Assembly (NCBI GenBank): GCA_012513225.1
Contig: JAAZCQ010000025.1
Location: 1 to 64,000, forward strand
Direction: 5' to 3'
Length of the DNA: 64,000 nucleotides
DNA from: Erysipelotrichaceae bacterium
Lineage (GTDB): Bacteria > Bacillota_I > Bacilli_A > Erysipelotrichales > Erysipelotrichaceae
Shown here: one piece after another, positions 18,698-28,339 of the stretch
Position numbering within the stretch: the stretch's first letter is position 1
How the letters are laid out: each line of letters opens with the position of its first letter
Position numbers and translations under genes: made by a program
The notes under the pieces: model-generated
Seen by the model: the letters and a program-made list of their open reading frames with translations, nothing else
Database searches by the model: none
Told to the model about the DNA's origin: nothing

Positions 18698-20914
18698 TTA
18701 TATTTCATTTATAAATCTTGTGAAGTTTATTGAAAATTGTTCAACAATATTATTCATCATATTTTCAAATCTTATATAAGCTTCCTCTTTAAAAGCATCT
18801 AAAGGTTTAATTTGTGCATACTGTCTTAAATAAACACCCTTTTGAAATCTAGACATATTATCAATATGTTCAATCCACTGTCTATCCATAATAATCAATA
18901 ACAAACTTTTTGCTTTTTCTTCTATAGACTCATCTTGCTTTATTTGGTCATATTTAGATAATACATTTTTTAAAAAATCTGTTTTTTCACTAAAACCTAA
19001 TTCTAAATAATTATTTTCATTAAACATTGATTTAAAAAATCTACTTAACATTGGAATAATTGTATCATCAATATTTTCTTGATTTAATATTTCATCTCTA
19101 GTTTTAAAAACCATTAATCTTTGTTCCATTAATACATCATCAAATTCAAGAACTTGTTTTCTACTATCGTAATTTAATCCTTCTGCTCTTTTTTGAATCA
19201 TATCCATAATTTTAATCATTTTATCATTAGATGTCTTTTCATTAAATGATTCAATTATTTCTTTAGTATTTTCACTTGAGTATCTAATTACTAAATCATC
19301 TTCAAAACTACTATAGAAGCAAGTATAGCCAGGATCCCCTTGTCTTCCACTTCTACCTCTTAATTGATTATCTATACGCCTAGATTCATGTCTTTCACTT
19401 CCTAAAACAACTAGTCCACCAAGCTCTTTAACTTCTTCATCTAGCTTAATGTCTGTACCTCTTCCAGCCATATTAGTCGCAATAGTAATTGTACCTATTT
19501 TCCCTGCATTAGAAACAATACTAGCCTCATATTTATCCTCAATAGCATTTAATATTTGATGAGGTATATTTTTTCTTTTTAACATATCAGAAAGAGCTAA
19601 AGACATATCAATAGATATTGTACCAATTAAAACTGGTTGTTTTTTATTATACAATTCTACAACTTTATCAACAATTGCTTCATATTTTTCTTTTTTAGTA
19701 AGAAATATTTTATCTTCATCATCAATTCTTATAATATCTTTATTTGTAGGAATACAATATACTCGCATATTATATATATTAATAAATTCATCTTCTTCAC
19801 TTTTTGCAGTCCCAGTCATTCCAGAAAGTTTATTATATAATCTAAAGAAATTTTGATAAGTAATTGTAGCAAGAGTCATTGTCTCTAGTTTAATACCAAC
19901 ATTTTCTTTTGCTTGAATTGCTTGATGTAAACCATCACTAAATTCTCTACCTTCCATCTTTCTTCCAGTAAATTTATCAATAAGAACTATTTCATCATCA
20001 CTTACAATATACTCAACATCTTTATTCATTAAAATATTAGCTCGCAAAGCATTTTGAATAAAGTGTATGAGATCTGCATGTCCTTGATCAAAAATATTAT
20101 CAATTTTAAAATATCTTTCAGCCCTTTTAATTCCGCTTTCACTTAAGTTAACCGCATTATCTTCCATAAATACTTCAACATCATTTTTATGTAAACTTTT
20201 TATAAATCTATCAGCGATTAAATATTGAGAGTCCAAAGATTCTCCTGGACCTGAAATTATTAACGGTGTTCTAGCTTCATCTATTAAAATAGAGTCTACC
20301 TCATCTATAATCGCAAAATTCAAGCCACGCAATACCTTATCTTCATTTCTAATTGCCATATTATCTCTTAGATAATCAAATCCAACTTCCGAATTTGTTG
20401 TATAGGTAATATCACAATTAAATACCGCTTGTTTTTGTTCTTTAGTAAGTCCATGCCTATTAACACCAACACTAAGTCCTAAAAAATTATATATTTGACC
20501 CATCCACTCAGCATCCCTTTGAGCTAAGTACTCATTGACAGTAATAACATGAGCACCTTTCCCCGCTAATGCGTTTAAATAAATAGGCATAGTCGCAGTA
20601 AGAGTTTTACCTTCCCCTGTTTTCATTTCAGCAATATCACCATAATGTAATAAAACACCACCTAAAACTTGTACTTTAAACGGGAACTCATTAATAACTC
20701 TTTTTGAAGCCTCTCTACATGTAGCGTAAGCCTCAACTAATATTTCATCTAAGGATTCCTTTTTTAATCTTTCTTTAAAAATTACAGTTTTATTTTTAAG
20801 CTCTTCATTACTTAATTTTGAATATTCTTCTTCTAAATCTAAAACTTTTTTTGAAATTTTGATAGCTTTTTCATAATGTCTACCTTCACTTGTAAAAAAA
20901 TTATTAAATCTCAT
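18698..20914 (-). CDS. secA: preprotein translocase ATPase SecA (short form)
   Basis: The 738-residue motor has EMKTGEGKTLTA (Walker A), VNEYLAQRDAEWM, IIDEVDSILIDEARTPLIISG (DEAD-box), TIATNMAGRGTDIKL and LRGRSGRQGDPG. It drives preproteins through SecYEG. It is about 100 residues shorter than Bacillus SecA: it ends at the helical scaffold and wing (FSINFTRFINEI) with no linker and no zinc-binding CxCxSGx8CH tail. This is the only SecA in the window and looks like the housekeeping SecA1 by its N-terminus, but SecA2 cannot be fully excluded. A terminator separates it from pulA upstream. Confidence 0.93.
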   Translation of the reverse strand: MRFNNFFTSEGRHYEKAIKISKKVLDLEEEYSKLSNEELKNKTVIFKERLKKESLDEILVEAYATCREASKRVINEFPFKVQVLGGVLLHYGDIAEMKTGEGKTLTATMPIYLNALAGKGAHVITVNEYLAQRDAEWMGQIYNFLGLSVGVNRHGLTKEQKQAVFNCDITYTTNSEVGFDYLRDNMAIRNEDKVLRGLNFAIIDEVDSILIDEARTPLIISGPGESLDSQYLIADRFIKSLHKNDVEVFMEDNAVNLSESGIKRAERYFKIDNIFDQGHADLIHFIQNALRANILMNKDVEYIVSDDEIVLIDKFTGRKMEGREFSDGLHQAIQAKENVGIKLETMTLATITYQNFFRLYNKLSGMTGTAKSEEDEFINIYNMRVYCIPTNKDIIRIDDEDKIFLTKKEKYEAIVDKVVELYNKKQPVLIGTISIDMSLALSDMLKRKNIPHQILNAIEDKYEASIVSNAGKIGTITIATNMAGRGTDIKLDEEVKELGGLVVLGSERHESRRIDNQLRGRSGRQGDPGYTCFYSSFEDDLVIRYSSENTKEIIESFNEKTSNDKMIKIMDMIQKRAEGLNYDSRKQVLEFDDVLMEQRLMVFKTRDEILNQENIDDTIIPMLSRFFKSMFNENNYLELGFSEKTDFLKNVLSKYDQIKQDESIEEKAKSLLLIIMDRQWIEHIDNMSRFQKGVYLRQYAQIKPLDAFKEEAYIRFENMMNNIVEQFSINFTRFINEI

Positions 20915-20920
20915 AATTCC

Positions 20921-20954
20921 TCCATTTAAAAAAACAGATTAAACATCTGTTTTT
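20921..20954 (-). terminator. terminator between pulA and secA
   Basis: AAAAACAGAT (20930-20939) pairs with ATCTGTTTTT (20945-20954); the minus-strand transcript ends in a run of seven T. The stem enters the pulA stop codon. Only about 15 bases separate it from the secA ribosome site. Confidence 0.85.
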
Positions 20955-23091
20955 ATAATAATGCACACACCACTACAGAATAAGGCTCAATGTGTATTCT
21001 TTTAGAAACAGGTGCTTGTATTGTATAACCACTTTGATCCATCAAAGTAACATAGTCTTCATTATACGTATAATCTCGAGCATACTCTGTTGGATTAATA
21101 ATCACTTTAATTCCATTGATATTAACTTTTTTATCAACATGTCTAATATTATACTCTAAAACAACATTATCTAAAACTTTAAAAGAAACTTTCTCAGCAA
21201 TTTCTTTTGAAGTAGGTAATCTAAAACCTTGTAATTCTTTACGTAATAGGATACATGCCTTAGTATAATTAACAATATCATAGTTTTGGGCCATTCTTTC
21301 CCAATCCATTTTGTTAATATCTTCACCCATATTATAAGTATTACCCATTAATAATTTAGTTCTACAAAATTCTTGTCCACTATGAATAAATGGAACACCT
21401 TGTGCAAATATTGTACATGCAATAAGCATCTTATGCCTTTGCATCCTAATCTCTCTTATTTCGCTCTTACAACACTCTTTAATTTTATCCCATGATGTTA
21501 AATTATCATGAGCTTCAACATAATTAATACTATGATTTGGATCAATAAATCTTTGAAAATAATTTCCATTTATACTATTTCCAACTAAACTAGACATCAT
21601 TTCATAAACCATTCCATAATTACCAGTTAAATAACCCTTATCATATCTTTCACTATCAGCACTTTTACCTTTTAAACTATCTCTAAAATAATCATTAAAA
21701 TGACCGATTCCTGGCATTTTTGAATTATTTTCAATTTTAGATTTATCTTCATCATTTAAGAATGTAGGCATATTCCAACCTTCTCCATAAATCATAACAC
21801 TTGGATTAATTTTTTTAGCTTCAAAAAATAAATCATTCATTGTCTTTATATCAATTAATCCCATTAAGTCAAATCTAAAACCATCAACTTTATAAAGTTT
21901 TAACCACATTTTAATATTATCTATAATATATTTTCTAACCATAGATTTTTCTGAATCTATATCATTACCGCAATAAGAACCATTAGATAAATAACCTGAA
22001 TCATTATATCTAAAGAAATAATAAGGTACACATCGATCTATTGATGACATTTTAATATCATAAACATGATTATAAACAACATCTAAATTAACTCTTATGC
22101 CTCTTTTATGAAGTTCAACAATTAGATGTTTAAATTGTTTAATTCTATCATAAGGATCATTTGGATTAGCACTATATGATCCCTCTAATGTAAAATATTG
22201 AAGAGGATCATATCCCCAATTATAAGATCTATCCTTATGTAGTTCATCAACCGTCGCAAAATCATTTACAGGCATAAATTGAACATGAGTAACAGAGAGT
22301 TTACTTAGATAGTCTATTCCCGTAGATTTTCCTTGATAATTAGTATGCGGTTGACTTAAAGATTCAAAATAACCATGATTAGTACTTCCAGATAAAATTG
22401 AACTTGTCATATCTTTAATACTACATTCATAAATAATAGCATCAACATTGTGTTTTAATTCAGGTAAAATTATATCATCAACTTCACCAAAAGCTTCTTT
22501 TAAATCAATAATCGCAGAAACTTCGCCATTTGCTTTACTACTTAAACCATAAGGATCGCTAGTCATATTAACGCTACCATTAACACTAACATGATAAACA
22601 TAGGTAGCTCTTTTTAAATCGCCTTTTACACTAGCTCTATAAACACCAAATTCACTTCTTTGCATTTGTTTAGCAATGATTTCGCCTTCATTATCCACAA
22701 CAACCATTACTTTTGTTGCGGTTGGTGCCCATAGTACAAAATCAGTCTTATCTTTATAATATGTACTTCCTAAATCGCTTTTTGTATATGTAAATAGTTT
22801 ATCAAATAAAGGATTTTTAACTATAAATCTCACTTGAACAACTGTTTGTACTCCTAAACTACAAACTAATGCATACTCTTTTCCAAATTCATAGTCTGTT
22901 GGAATAATTAACTGATATTTAATATTGTCTTTTCTTTCTTCAATTTGTTTAACTATACAATCTTTATAATAACCATCATCATTACTAAGATAGAAAAAAT
23001 CACTTTTTCCACTATAAAAACTTTTAGATATATAACAATTTATCAATCCAAAATCATCAAGATATGCTTGCATATTTGTATTAGATTTCAA
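20953..23091 (-). CDS. pulA: type I pullulanase (glycogen debranching)
   Basis: The 712-residue GH13 enzyme has an N-terminal beta domain, an early-set module with FVLWAPTATKVMVVV, and a catalytic barrel with the type I pullulanase mark YNWGYDP, DVVYNHVY, DGFRFDLMG (nucleophile Asp), YGEGWN (acid/base Glu) and YVEAHDN. It cleaves alpha-1,6 branches; without a signal peptide it should act on intracellular glycogen. The start at 23091 is a TTG preceded by AGGTAGG; the ATG at codon 7 has no ribosome site. It follows glgP by 4 bases. Confidence 0.94.
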   Translation of the reverse strand: MKSNTNMQAYLDDFGLINCYISKSFYSGKSDFFYLSNDDGYYKDCIVKQIEERKDNIKYQLIIPTDYEFGKEYALVCSLGVQTVVQVRFIVKNPLFDKLFTYTKSDLGSTYYKDKTDFVLWAPTATKVMVVVDNEGEIIAKQMQRSEFGVYRASVKGDLKRATYVYHVSVNGSVNMTSDPYGLSSKANGEVSAIIDLKEAFGEVDDIILPELKHNVDAIIYECSIKDMTSSILSGSTNHGYFESLSQPHTNYQGKSTGIDYLSKLSVTHVQFMPVNDFATVDELHKDRSYNWGYDPLQYFTLEGSYSANPNDPYDRIKQFKHLIVELHKRGIRVNLDVVYNHVYDIKMSSIDRCVPYYFFRYNDSGYLSNGSYCGNDIDSEKSMVRKYIIDNIKMWLKLYKVDGFRFDLMGLIDIKTMNDLFFEAKKINPSVMIYGEGWNMPTFLNDEDKSKIENNSKMPGIGHFNDYFRDSLKGKSADSERYDKGYLTGNYGMVYEMMSSLVGNSINGNYFQRFIDPNHSINYVEAHDNLTSWDKIKECCKSEIREIRMQRHKMLIACTIFAQGVPFIHSGQEFCRTKLLMGNTYNMGEDINKMDWERMAQNYDIVNYTKACILLRKELQGFRLPTSKEIAEKVSFKVLDNVVLEYNIRHVDKKVNINGIKVIINPTEYARDYTYNEDYVTLMDQSGYTIQAPVSKRIHIEPYSVVVCALL

Positions 23092-23095
23092 TTAA

Positions 23096-25501
23096 CTAAC
23101 CTACCTTTATTGGTTCAATGTCCCATATATCTTCAGCATATTGCTTAATAGTCCTATCACTTGAGAAAAAACCAGATTTTGCAATATTAATCAAACAAGA
23201 CTTTGCCCAATTTTCCTTATCATTATATTTTCTTTCTATTTCCCTTTGTGCATTTACATAACTATCAAAGTCAGCAAACAAGAAATATTCATCGTTTTTA
23301 ATTAATAATTCATCATAAATTTCTTTAAAATCATTTGTATCATTTGACCATGTTCCATCTATAAGTGAGTCAACAGCTCTTTTTAAATGATAATTTCCAT
23401 GGTAATAATCAAAAGCATTATATCTATGACTTAAATTTCTAACTTCATCAACTGTCAAACCAAATATTTGATCATTATCTCTACCAACAAGTTCATCAAT
23501 TTCAACATTAGCACCATCTAATGTACCAAGTGTAATTGCACCATTCATCATAAATTTCATATTGCCAGTACCACTTGCTTCTTTTCCTGCAAGAGAAATT
23601 TGTTCAGAAACATCTGATGCACTCATTAAAATTTCAGCAAGTGAAACTGAATGATTAGGAATAAATACTACCTTTATCATATTTCTTACATATGGATCAG
23701 AGTTAATAACTGAAGCCATATTATTAATTAACTTAATAACTTTTTTCGCAAAAGTATAAGATGGAGCTGCCTTAGCCGCAAAAATAAACGTTCTTGGAGT
23801 AATTCTAAATCCAGGATCTTGTTGTATTCTTTGATAAAGCATTATTATATGTAAAACATTTAATAATTGTCTTTTATAGGCATGCAATCTTTTTGCTTGT
23901 GTATCAAAAATAGAATTTGTATCAACTTCAATACCAGTTACTTTTTCAATATAGTTAGCTAATATAACTTTTCTTTCATGTTTAACTTTTAAGAAGTCTT
24001 CTTGACTTTTTTTATCATCCACAAAATCCATCAACTTAATTATTTGATCAAAATCTGTTTTATATCCTGTGCCAATTCTTTCATCTAAAAATTCAGTTAA
24101 TTGTGGATTAGAATATAATAACCATCTTCTTGGTGTTATACCATTAGTCTTATTATTAAATTTTTCAGGCCAAATATACGCAAAATCTCTAAATAATTCA
24201 TTCTTAATTAATTCAGAGTGCATTCTTGCAACACCATTAGTACTATGACTACCAATAATTGCTAAATTTGCCATATGTAATTGTTTATCTTTTATAATAG
24301 AGACTCTATTTTCCATATCATAATTTCCAGGATAGAATTGTCTTATTTCAGAAACAAATCTTCTGTTTATTTCATCTATAATCATATAAATCCTAGGAAG
24401 TAATTTTTGAACTAAATCAGTATCCCATCTTTCAAGAGCTTCTGAAAGTACTGTATGATTTGTATATGCCATAGTATTTACAGTTATTTCCCAAGCGTCA
24501 TCCCACTCATATCCGTAAATATCCATTAATACTCTCATTAATTCTGGTATAGCTAAAACTGGATGGGTATCATTTAATTGAATAGCCACCTTATCCGCAA
24601 AATTATCTAAAGTATTATATGTATCCATATGCGTTTTAACAATTGAGCTAAGTCCAGCACAAACCAAGAAATATTGTTGTTTAAGTCTCAATATTTTTCC
24701 CTGTTCTGTAGAGTCATCTGGATAAACATTTAAATTGATTGCCGCAACATTTGCAAGATATTTTTCAAAATCTATATTATAAGGTAATTTTTCACTCGCT
24801 TCAGCAGACCAAAGTCTAAGTGTATTTGTTAACTTAGTATTTTGTCCAACAATAGGTATATCATAAGCTACTGCAGAAACATTTTCTGGATCATGTAACT
24901 CAAAATGCATTTTTCCATTATTATCAGTAATACTTGTAACATATCCTCCAAAACTAACATCAACAGCATGTTTTGGCTTTCTTACCTCCCAAACATTACC
25001 TATTTTTAACCATTGATCTGGTACCTCTATTTGATTACCATTTTCATCAATAATTTGTTTAAATAAACCATATTCATATCTAATACAGTTTCCATTACCT
25101 GGTAAATTAGTTGATGCTAAAGAATCAAGAAAACATGCTGCTAGTCTTCCTAATCCACCATTTCCAAGTCCTGGATCTGTTTCTAAATCTTCTAATTCAT
25201 TAATATCTAAATTTAAATCTTCTAGTGCTTCTTTAACTAAATTATAAATGCCTAAGTTCATAAGATTATTAGTCATTAATCTTCCCATTAGAAATTCCAT
25301 TGAAAAATAATACATTTGTTTATTATTTTGCTTCCCTGAAACTTCTTTTGATTTCATCCAGTTTACACTTGCATAATCTCTAATCATATTACCTAAAACC
25401 ATATACTTTTCAGTTTTATCTGAAGTTTCTACAGTTCTACCATAAGTTTCTTCCATTCTTTTTCGAAAATCATTTATAAATTCAGTTTTGCTACTATACA
25501 T
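23096..25501 (-). CDS. glgP: glycogen phosphorylase
   Basis: The 801-residue GT35 enzyme shows GNGGLGRLAACFLDS and the PLP-lysine signature EASGTGNMKFMMNGA followed by LGTLDGAN. It releases glucose-1-phosphate from glycogen. It lies 2 bases after glgB and 4 before pulA, so branching, phosphorolysis and debranching enzymes are made from one message. Confidence 0.98.
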   Translation of the reverse strand: MYSSKTEFINDFRKRMEETYGRTVETSDKTEKYMVLGNMIRDYASVNWMKSKEVSGKQNNKQMYYFSMEFLMGRLMTNNLMNLGIYNLVKEALEDLNLDINELEDLETDPGLGNGGLGRLAACFLDSLASTNLPGNGNCIRYEYGLFKQIIDENGNQIEVPDQWLKIGNVWEVRKPKHAVDVSFGGYVTSITDNNGKMHFELHDPENVSAVAYDIPIVGQNTKLTNTLRLWSAEASEKLPYNIDFEKYLANVAAINLNVYPDDSTEQGKILRLKQQYFLVCAGLSSIVKTHMDTYNTLDNFADKVAIQLNDTHPVLAIPELMRVLMDIYGYEWDDAWEITVNTMAYTNHTVLSEALERWDTDLVQKLLPRIYMIIDEINRRFVSEIRQFYPGNYDMENRVSIIKDKQLHMANLAIIGSHSTNGVARMHSELIKNELFRDFAYIWPEKFNNKTNGITPRRWLLYSNPQLTEFLDERIGTGYKTDFDQIIKLMDFVDDKKSQEDFLKVKHERKVILANYIEKVTGIEVDTNSIFDTQAKRLHAYKRQLLNVLHIIMLYQRIQQDPGFRITPRTFIFAAKAAPSYTFAKKVIKLINNMASVINSDPYVRNMIKVVFIPNHSVSLAEILMSASDVSEQISLAGKEASGTGNMKFMMNGAITLGTLDGANVEIDELVGRDNDQIFGLTVDEVRNLSHRYNAFDYYHGNYHLKRAVDSLIDGTWSNDTNDFKEIYDELLIKNDEYFLFADFDSYVNAQREIERKYNDKENWAKSCLINIAKSGFFSSDRTIKQYAEDIWDIEPIKVG

Positions 25502-25503
25502 AG

Positions 25504-27381
25504 TTATCTCCCTTTTTTAGTTTTTTTGACGGTTTTTTTTGCTACTACTTTTTTGCTTGTAAATAGCATAGCACCAAATGGCGCAACTTTCACACTTATA
25601 GCATTTTCATATCCACGAAGTGCCTCTTTTTGCTTTTTAGACCTAATTGCTCTTTTATTTGTAAAATCACTTCCATCATAAATAGCTGAATCAGTATTAA
25701 TTATCTCTTTATAAGATCCACTTTGTGGAACTCCAACTAAGAAACTATCATATTGAGCCACAGATAGATTCATAATACAAACAATATATTCATCTTCATC
25801 TTCTCTGTAAAATGAGTATATACTTTGAGATGTATTATCTGCATCAATCCATTTAAATTTATTAAAATCATAATCGTATTTATATAACGCAGGATGAGAA
25901 AGATATATATTACCTAAATCTTTAAAAAATTGCGCAAACATTCTATGTCTATCATATTCAAGTAACATCCAATCAAGCTCTCTTGATTCATCAAACTCTC
26001 TAAACATACCTAGTTCATTGCCCATGAAATTTAATTTTTTACCAGGATGTGCATACATATATACGTATAAGTTTTTTACTTGAGCAAATTTTTGGTCATA
26101 ATCACCCCACATTTGGTCAACTATTGTCTTTTTACCATGAACTACTTCATCATGTGATAAAGGCATTAAAAATCTTTCTGAGTAAAAATAAGCCATTGAG
26201 AAAGTTATTTTATGATGATCCCAAACTCTATAAAGAGGATCTGTCTTATAATATTTAAGAGTATCATTCATCCAGCCTAAATCCCATTTATAATCAAAAC
26301 CTAATCCCATTTTTGAAGTAGGTTCTGTAACATTTGGAAAATCACTACTATCTTCAGCAATAAGCATCAACCCAGGATATTTTTCATGTAAATAATAATT
26401 CATTCTTCTTATAAATGCTAAAGAACCTTCATTAGTTCCTCTGTCTCTATTACCTTCCCAGTAAATTAAATTTGAAACTGCATCTATTCTAATACCATCA
26501 ACATGATAAATATCACACCAAAAACTTGCACTACTAATTAAAAAGCTTCTTACTTCTTCTTTCCATAAATCAAAATTTAAAGTACCCCATTGACTGTTTG
26601 CATCTTTTTGATATCTATATTCATATACAGGATCACCATCAAATAGTCTAAGTCCATGACTATCTTTTACAAAGTGAACCGGAACCATATCCATAATAAC
26701 TCCAATATTATTTTTATGACATTCATCTATAAATGAAGCTAGTTCTGTAGGATTACCATATCTACTAGTACAAGCATAATAACCACTAACTTGGTATCCC
26801 CAAGATCCATCATAAGGATATTCAGTTAAAGGCATGAACTCAATATGAGTAAATCCATTTTCTTTAACATAAGGAATTAATGTTTCTTTTAGTTCTTCAA
26901 AAGAATACGGTCTATCATCATATCTCTTCCAACCACCAGCATAAACTTCATAAATATTAACTGGTTTATCAAAATTCTTCGTTCTAGATTTCATCCATTT
27001 TTGATCATTCCATTTTATACTACTAAGATCATAAACTAAGCTAGCAGTATTTGGTCTTAGCTCATTAAAATAAGCGTATGGATCTGCCTTATCAAATGTA
27101 TTTCCATGTCTATCTTCGATTCTAAATTTATAAATATCATATTGCTTTAAATCTGGAACAAATAAAGTATAAATCCCTTCCTCTGTTATTTTTTTCATTC
27201 CATGATTATCTTCATTCCATCCATTAAATTCGCCCACAACGCTTACTTTTAATGCGTTTGGGGCATATACAGTGAACTTTACACCCTTAACCTTATTCTC
27301 TGTAGTAAGATGAGCTCCAAAAACTTTGTAAGCATCTAAACAATGCCCATGGTGAAAACTTTCAATTATTTGTTTGTTCAT
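25504..27381 (-). CDS. glgB: 1,4-alpha-glucan branching enzyme
   Basis: The 625-residue GH13 protein has an N-terminal CBM48 domain (KFTVYAPNALKVSVVGEFNGW), the barrel motifs GYQVSGYYACTSRYG, VDGIRIDAVSN (nucleophile), LIAEDSSDFPNVT (acid/base) and LSHDEVVHGKK, then a C-terminal beta domain and a lysine-rich tail. It makes alpha-1,6 branches in glycogen. Ten bases separate it from the preceding phosphoesterase gene. Confidence 0.97.
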   Translation of the reverse strand: MNKQIIESFHHGHCLDAYKVFGAHLTTENKVKGVKFTVYAPNALKVSVVGEFNGWNEDNHGMKKITEEGIYTLFVPDLKQYDIYKFRIEDRHGNTFDKADPYAYFNELRPNTASLVYDLSSIKWNDQKWMKSRTKNFDKPVNIYEVYAGGWKRYDDRPYSFEELKETLIPYVKENGFTHIEFMPLTEYPYDGSWGYQVSGYYACTSRYGNPTELASFIDECHKNNIGVIMDMVPVHFVKDSHGLRLFDGDPVYEYRYQKDANSQWGTLNFDLWKEEVRSFLISSASFWCDIYHVDGIRIDAVSNLIYWEGNRDRGTNEGSLAFIRRMNYYLHEKYPGLMLIAEDSSDFPNVTEPTSKMGLGFDYKWDLGWMNDTLKYYKTDPLYRVWDHHKITFSMAYFYSERFLMPLSHDEVVHGKKTIVDQMWGDYDQKFAQVKNLYVYMYAHPGKKLNFMGNELGMFREFDESRELDWMLLEYDRHRMFAQFFKDLGNIYLSHPALYKYDYDFNKFKWIDADNTSQSIYSFYREDEDEYIVCIMNLSVAQYDSFLVGVPQSGSYKEIINTDSAIYDGSDFTNKRAIRSKKQKEALRGYENAISVKVAPFGAMLFTSKKVVAKKTVKKTKKGR

Positions 27382-27391
27382 ATTCCTTCCT

Positions 27392-28087
27392 CTAATATCT
27401 TTCTATTTTAAGTTGATTGTCAACTTTAATTATATCATTATATAGAATTATTATCTTATCACTTAGGTTCATATCTAAATGATAATGTCCTAGAAACCAA
27501 TACTTATAATCTAACTTTTTTTCTATATTATCTAATTCTTTGTTTAATCTATTACCCTTTATTCTAGAATTAATCTTATACAGCATACTGTAAGGTGCAC
27601 TATGAGTTAGTACTATATCAACTTTATAATCACATTTTTCTAAATTTTTATATGCACTTAAATATTCTTCTTCATTAGGTAACTCTTCAGGCCACCAACT
27701 TATACCCTCTTTTCTATATTTTTTATCAATTGAATTAGCACCTCCAAAAGTAAAAAACTTTAGACCTTCTATCTCAAATATTTGTCCTCTCATTAAATGA
27801 ATTATGCTATCACTTATTTTATGAACGTTTCCACCATTCCATTTTTCTATCTTATAATTGTTTAATTTATCAAAATTCTCATGATTGCCATCTATAAATA
27901 AAGTCGTAAATTTTTTAGAATTATAATATTCCATCAATATTTCATCATTATCATCCCAAATTACTCCCATATCTCCAACAACAATTACATAATCTCTTTT
28001 TGTAAGCTTCTTTTGAATAGGAAAATTATCAACATTTAATTTTTTATAATCTAAATTACCATGTGTGTCTCCTGTAATAAAAATCAT
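27392..28087 (-). CDS. calcineurin-like metallophosphoesterase
   Basis: The 231-residue protein contains the full metallophosphoesterase motif set: ITGDTHGN, VVGDMGVIWDD, FIDGNHENFD, VLTHSAPYS and FLGHYHLD. The substrate is not evident. It is the first gene of a run with glgB, glgP and pulA, 10 bases ahead of glgB. Whether it has a glycogen-related role or is simply co-transcribed is not shown by the sequence. Confidence 0.87.
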   Translation of the reverse strand: MIFITGDTHGNLDYKKLNVDNFPIQKKLTKRDYVIVVGDMGVIWDDNDEILMEYYNSKKFTTLFIDGNHENFDKLNNYKIEKWNGGNVHKISDSIIHLMRGQIFEIEGLKFFTFGGANSIDKKYRKEGISWWPEELPNEEEYLSAYKNLEKCDYKVDIVLTHSAPYSMLYKINSRIKGNRLNKELDNIEKKLDYKYWFLGHYHLDMNLSDKIIILYNDIIKVDNQLKIERY

Positions 28088-28104
28088 TTATTTCTCCTAA
28101 GTTT

Positions 28105-28113
28105 ATTATAACA
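28105..28113 (-). promoter_or_regulatory. extended -10 box for the phosphoesterase-glgBP-pulA unit
   Basis: The minus strand reads TGTTATAAT (28113-28105), followed about 12 bases later by the AGGAG ribosome site. No recognisable -35 lies at 17 bases, which is common for extended -10 promoters. Confidence 0.5.
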
Positions 28114-28286
28114 AAATATACTAAATAATATATTTTACATTGTTTTTTAGTCATTAAAAAACATTAATAATGTATTTAATTAATCTTATTTTATATTTAT
28201 ATAAGAAAACAACACCATAATGTTCTTATTAATTCCCATAGTAAAATTATACTATTATTTATAGGCATTCTCAACATGATTAAACA

Positions 28287-28328
28287 ATGAAAAACTTGGA
28301 TTAGCTATATTGATATAATCCAAGTTTT
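28287..28328 (-). terminator. terminator after pgm
   Basis: AAAACTTGGATTA (28291-28303) and TAATCCAAGTTTT (28316-28328) form a perfect 13-bp stem with a 12-base loop 11 bases after the pgm stop. The following T-run is short. The rest of 28114-28286 is A/T-rich, with a 9-bp A/T hairpin at 28141-28163 and no gene. Confidence 0.75.
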
Positions 28329-28339
28329 TATTATTTTAT

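Noticed and set aside
28141-28163. 9-bp hairpin TGTTTTTTA/TAAAAAACA
   Set aside because: Almost only A/T, upstream of the phosphoesterase promoter and not after any gene; likely chance in A/T-rich spacer.
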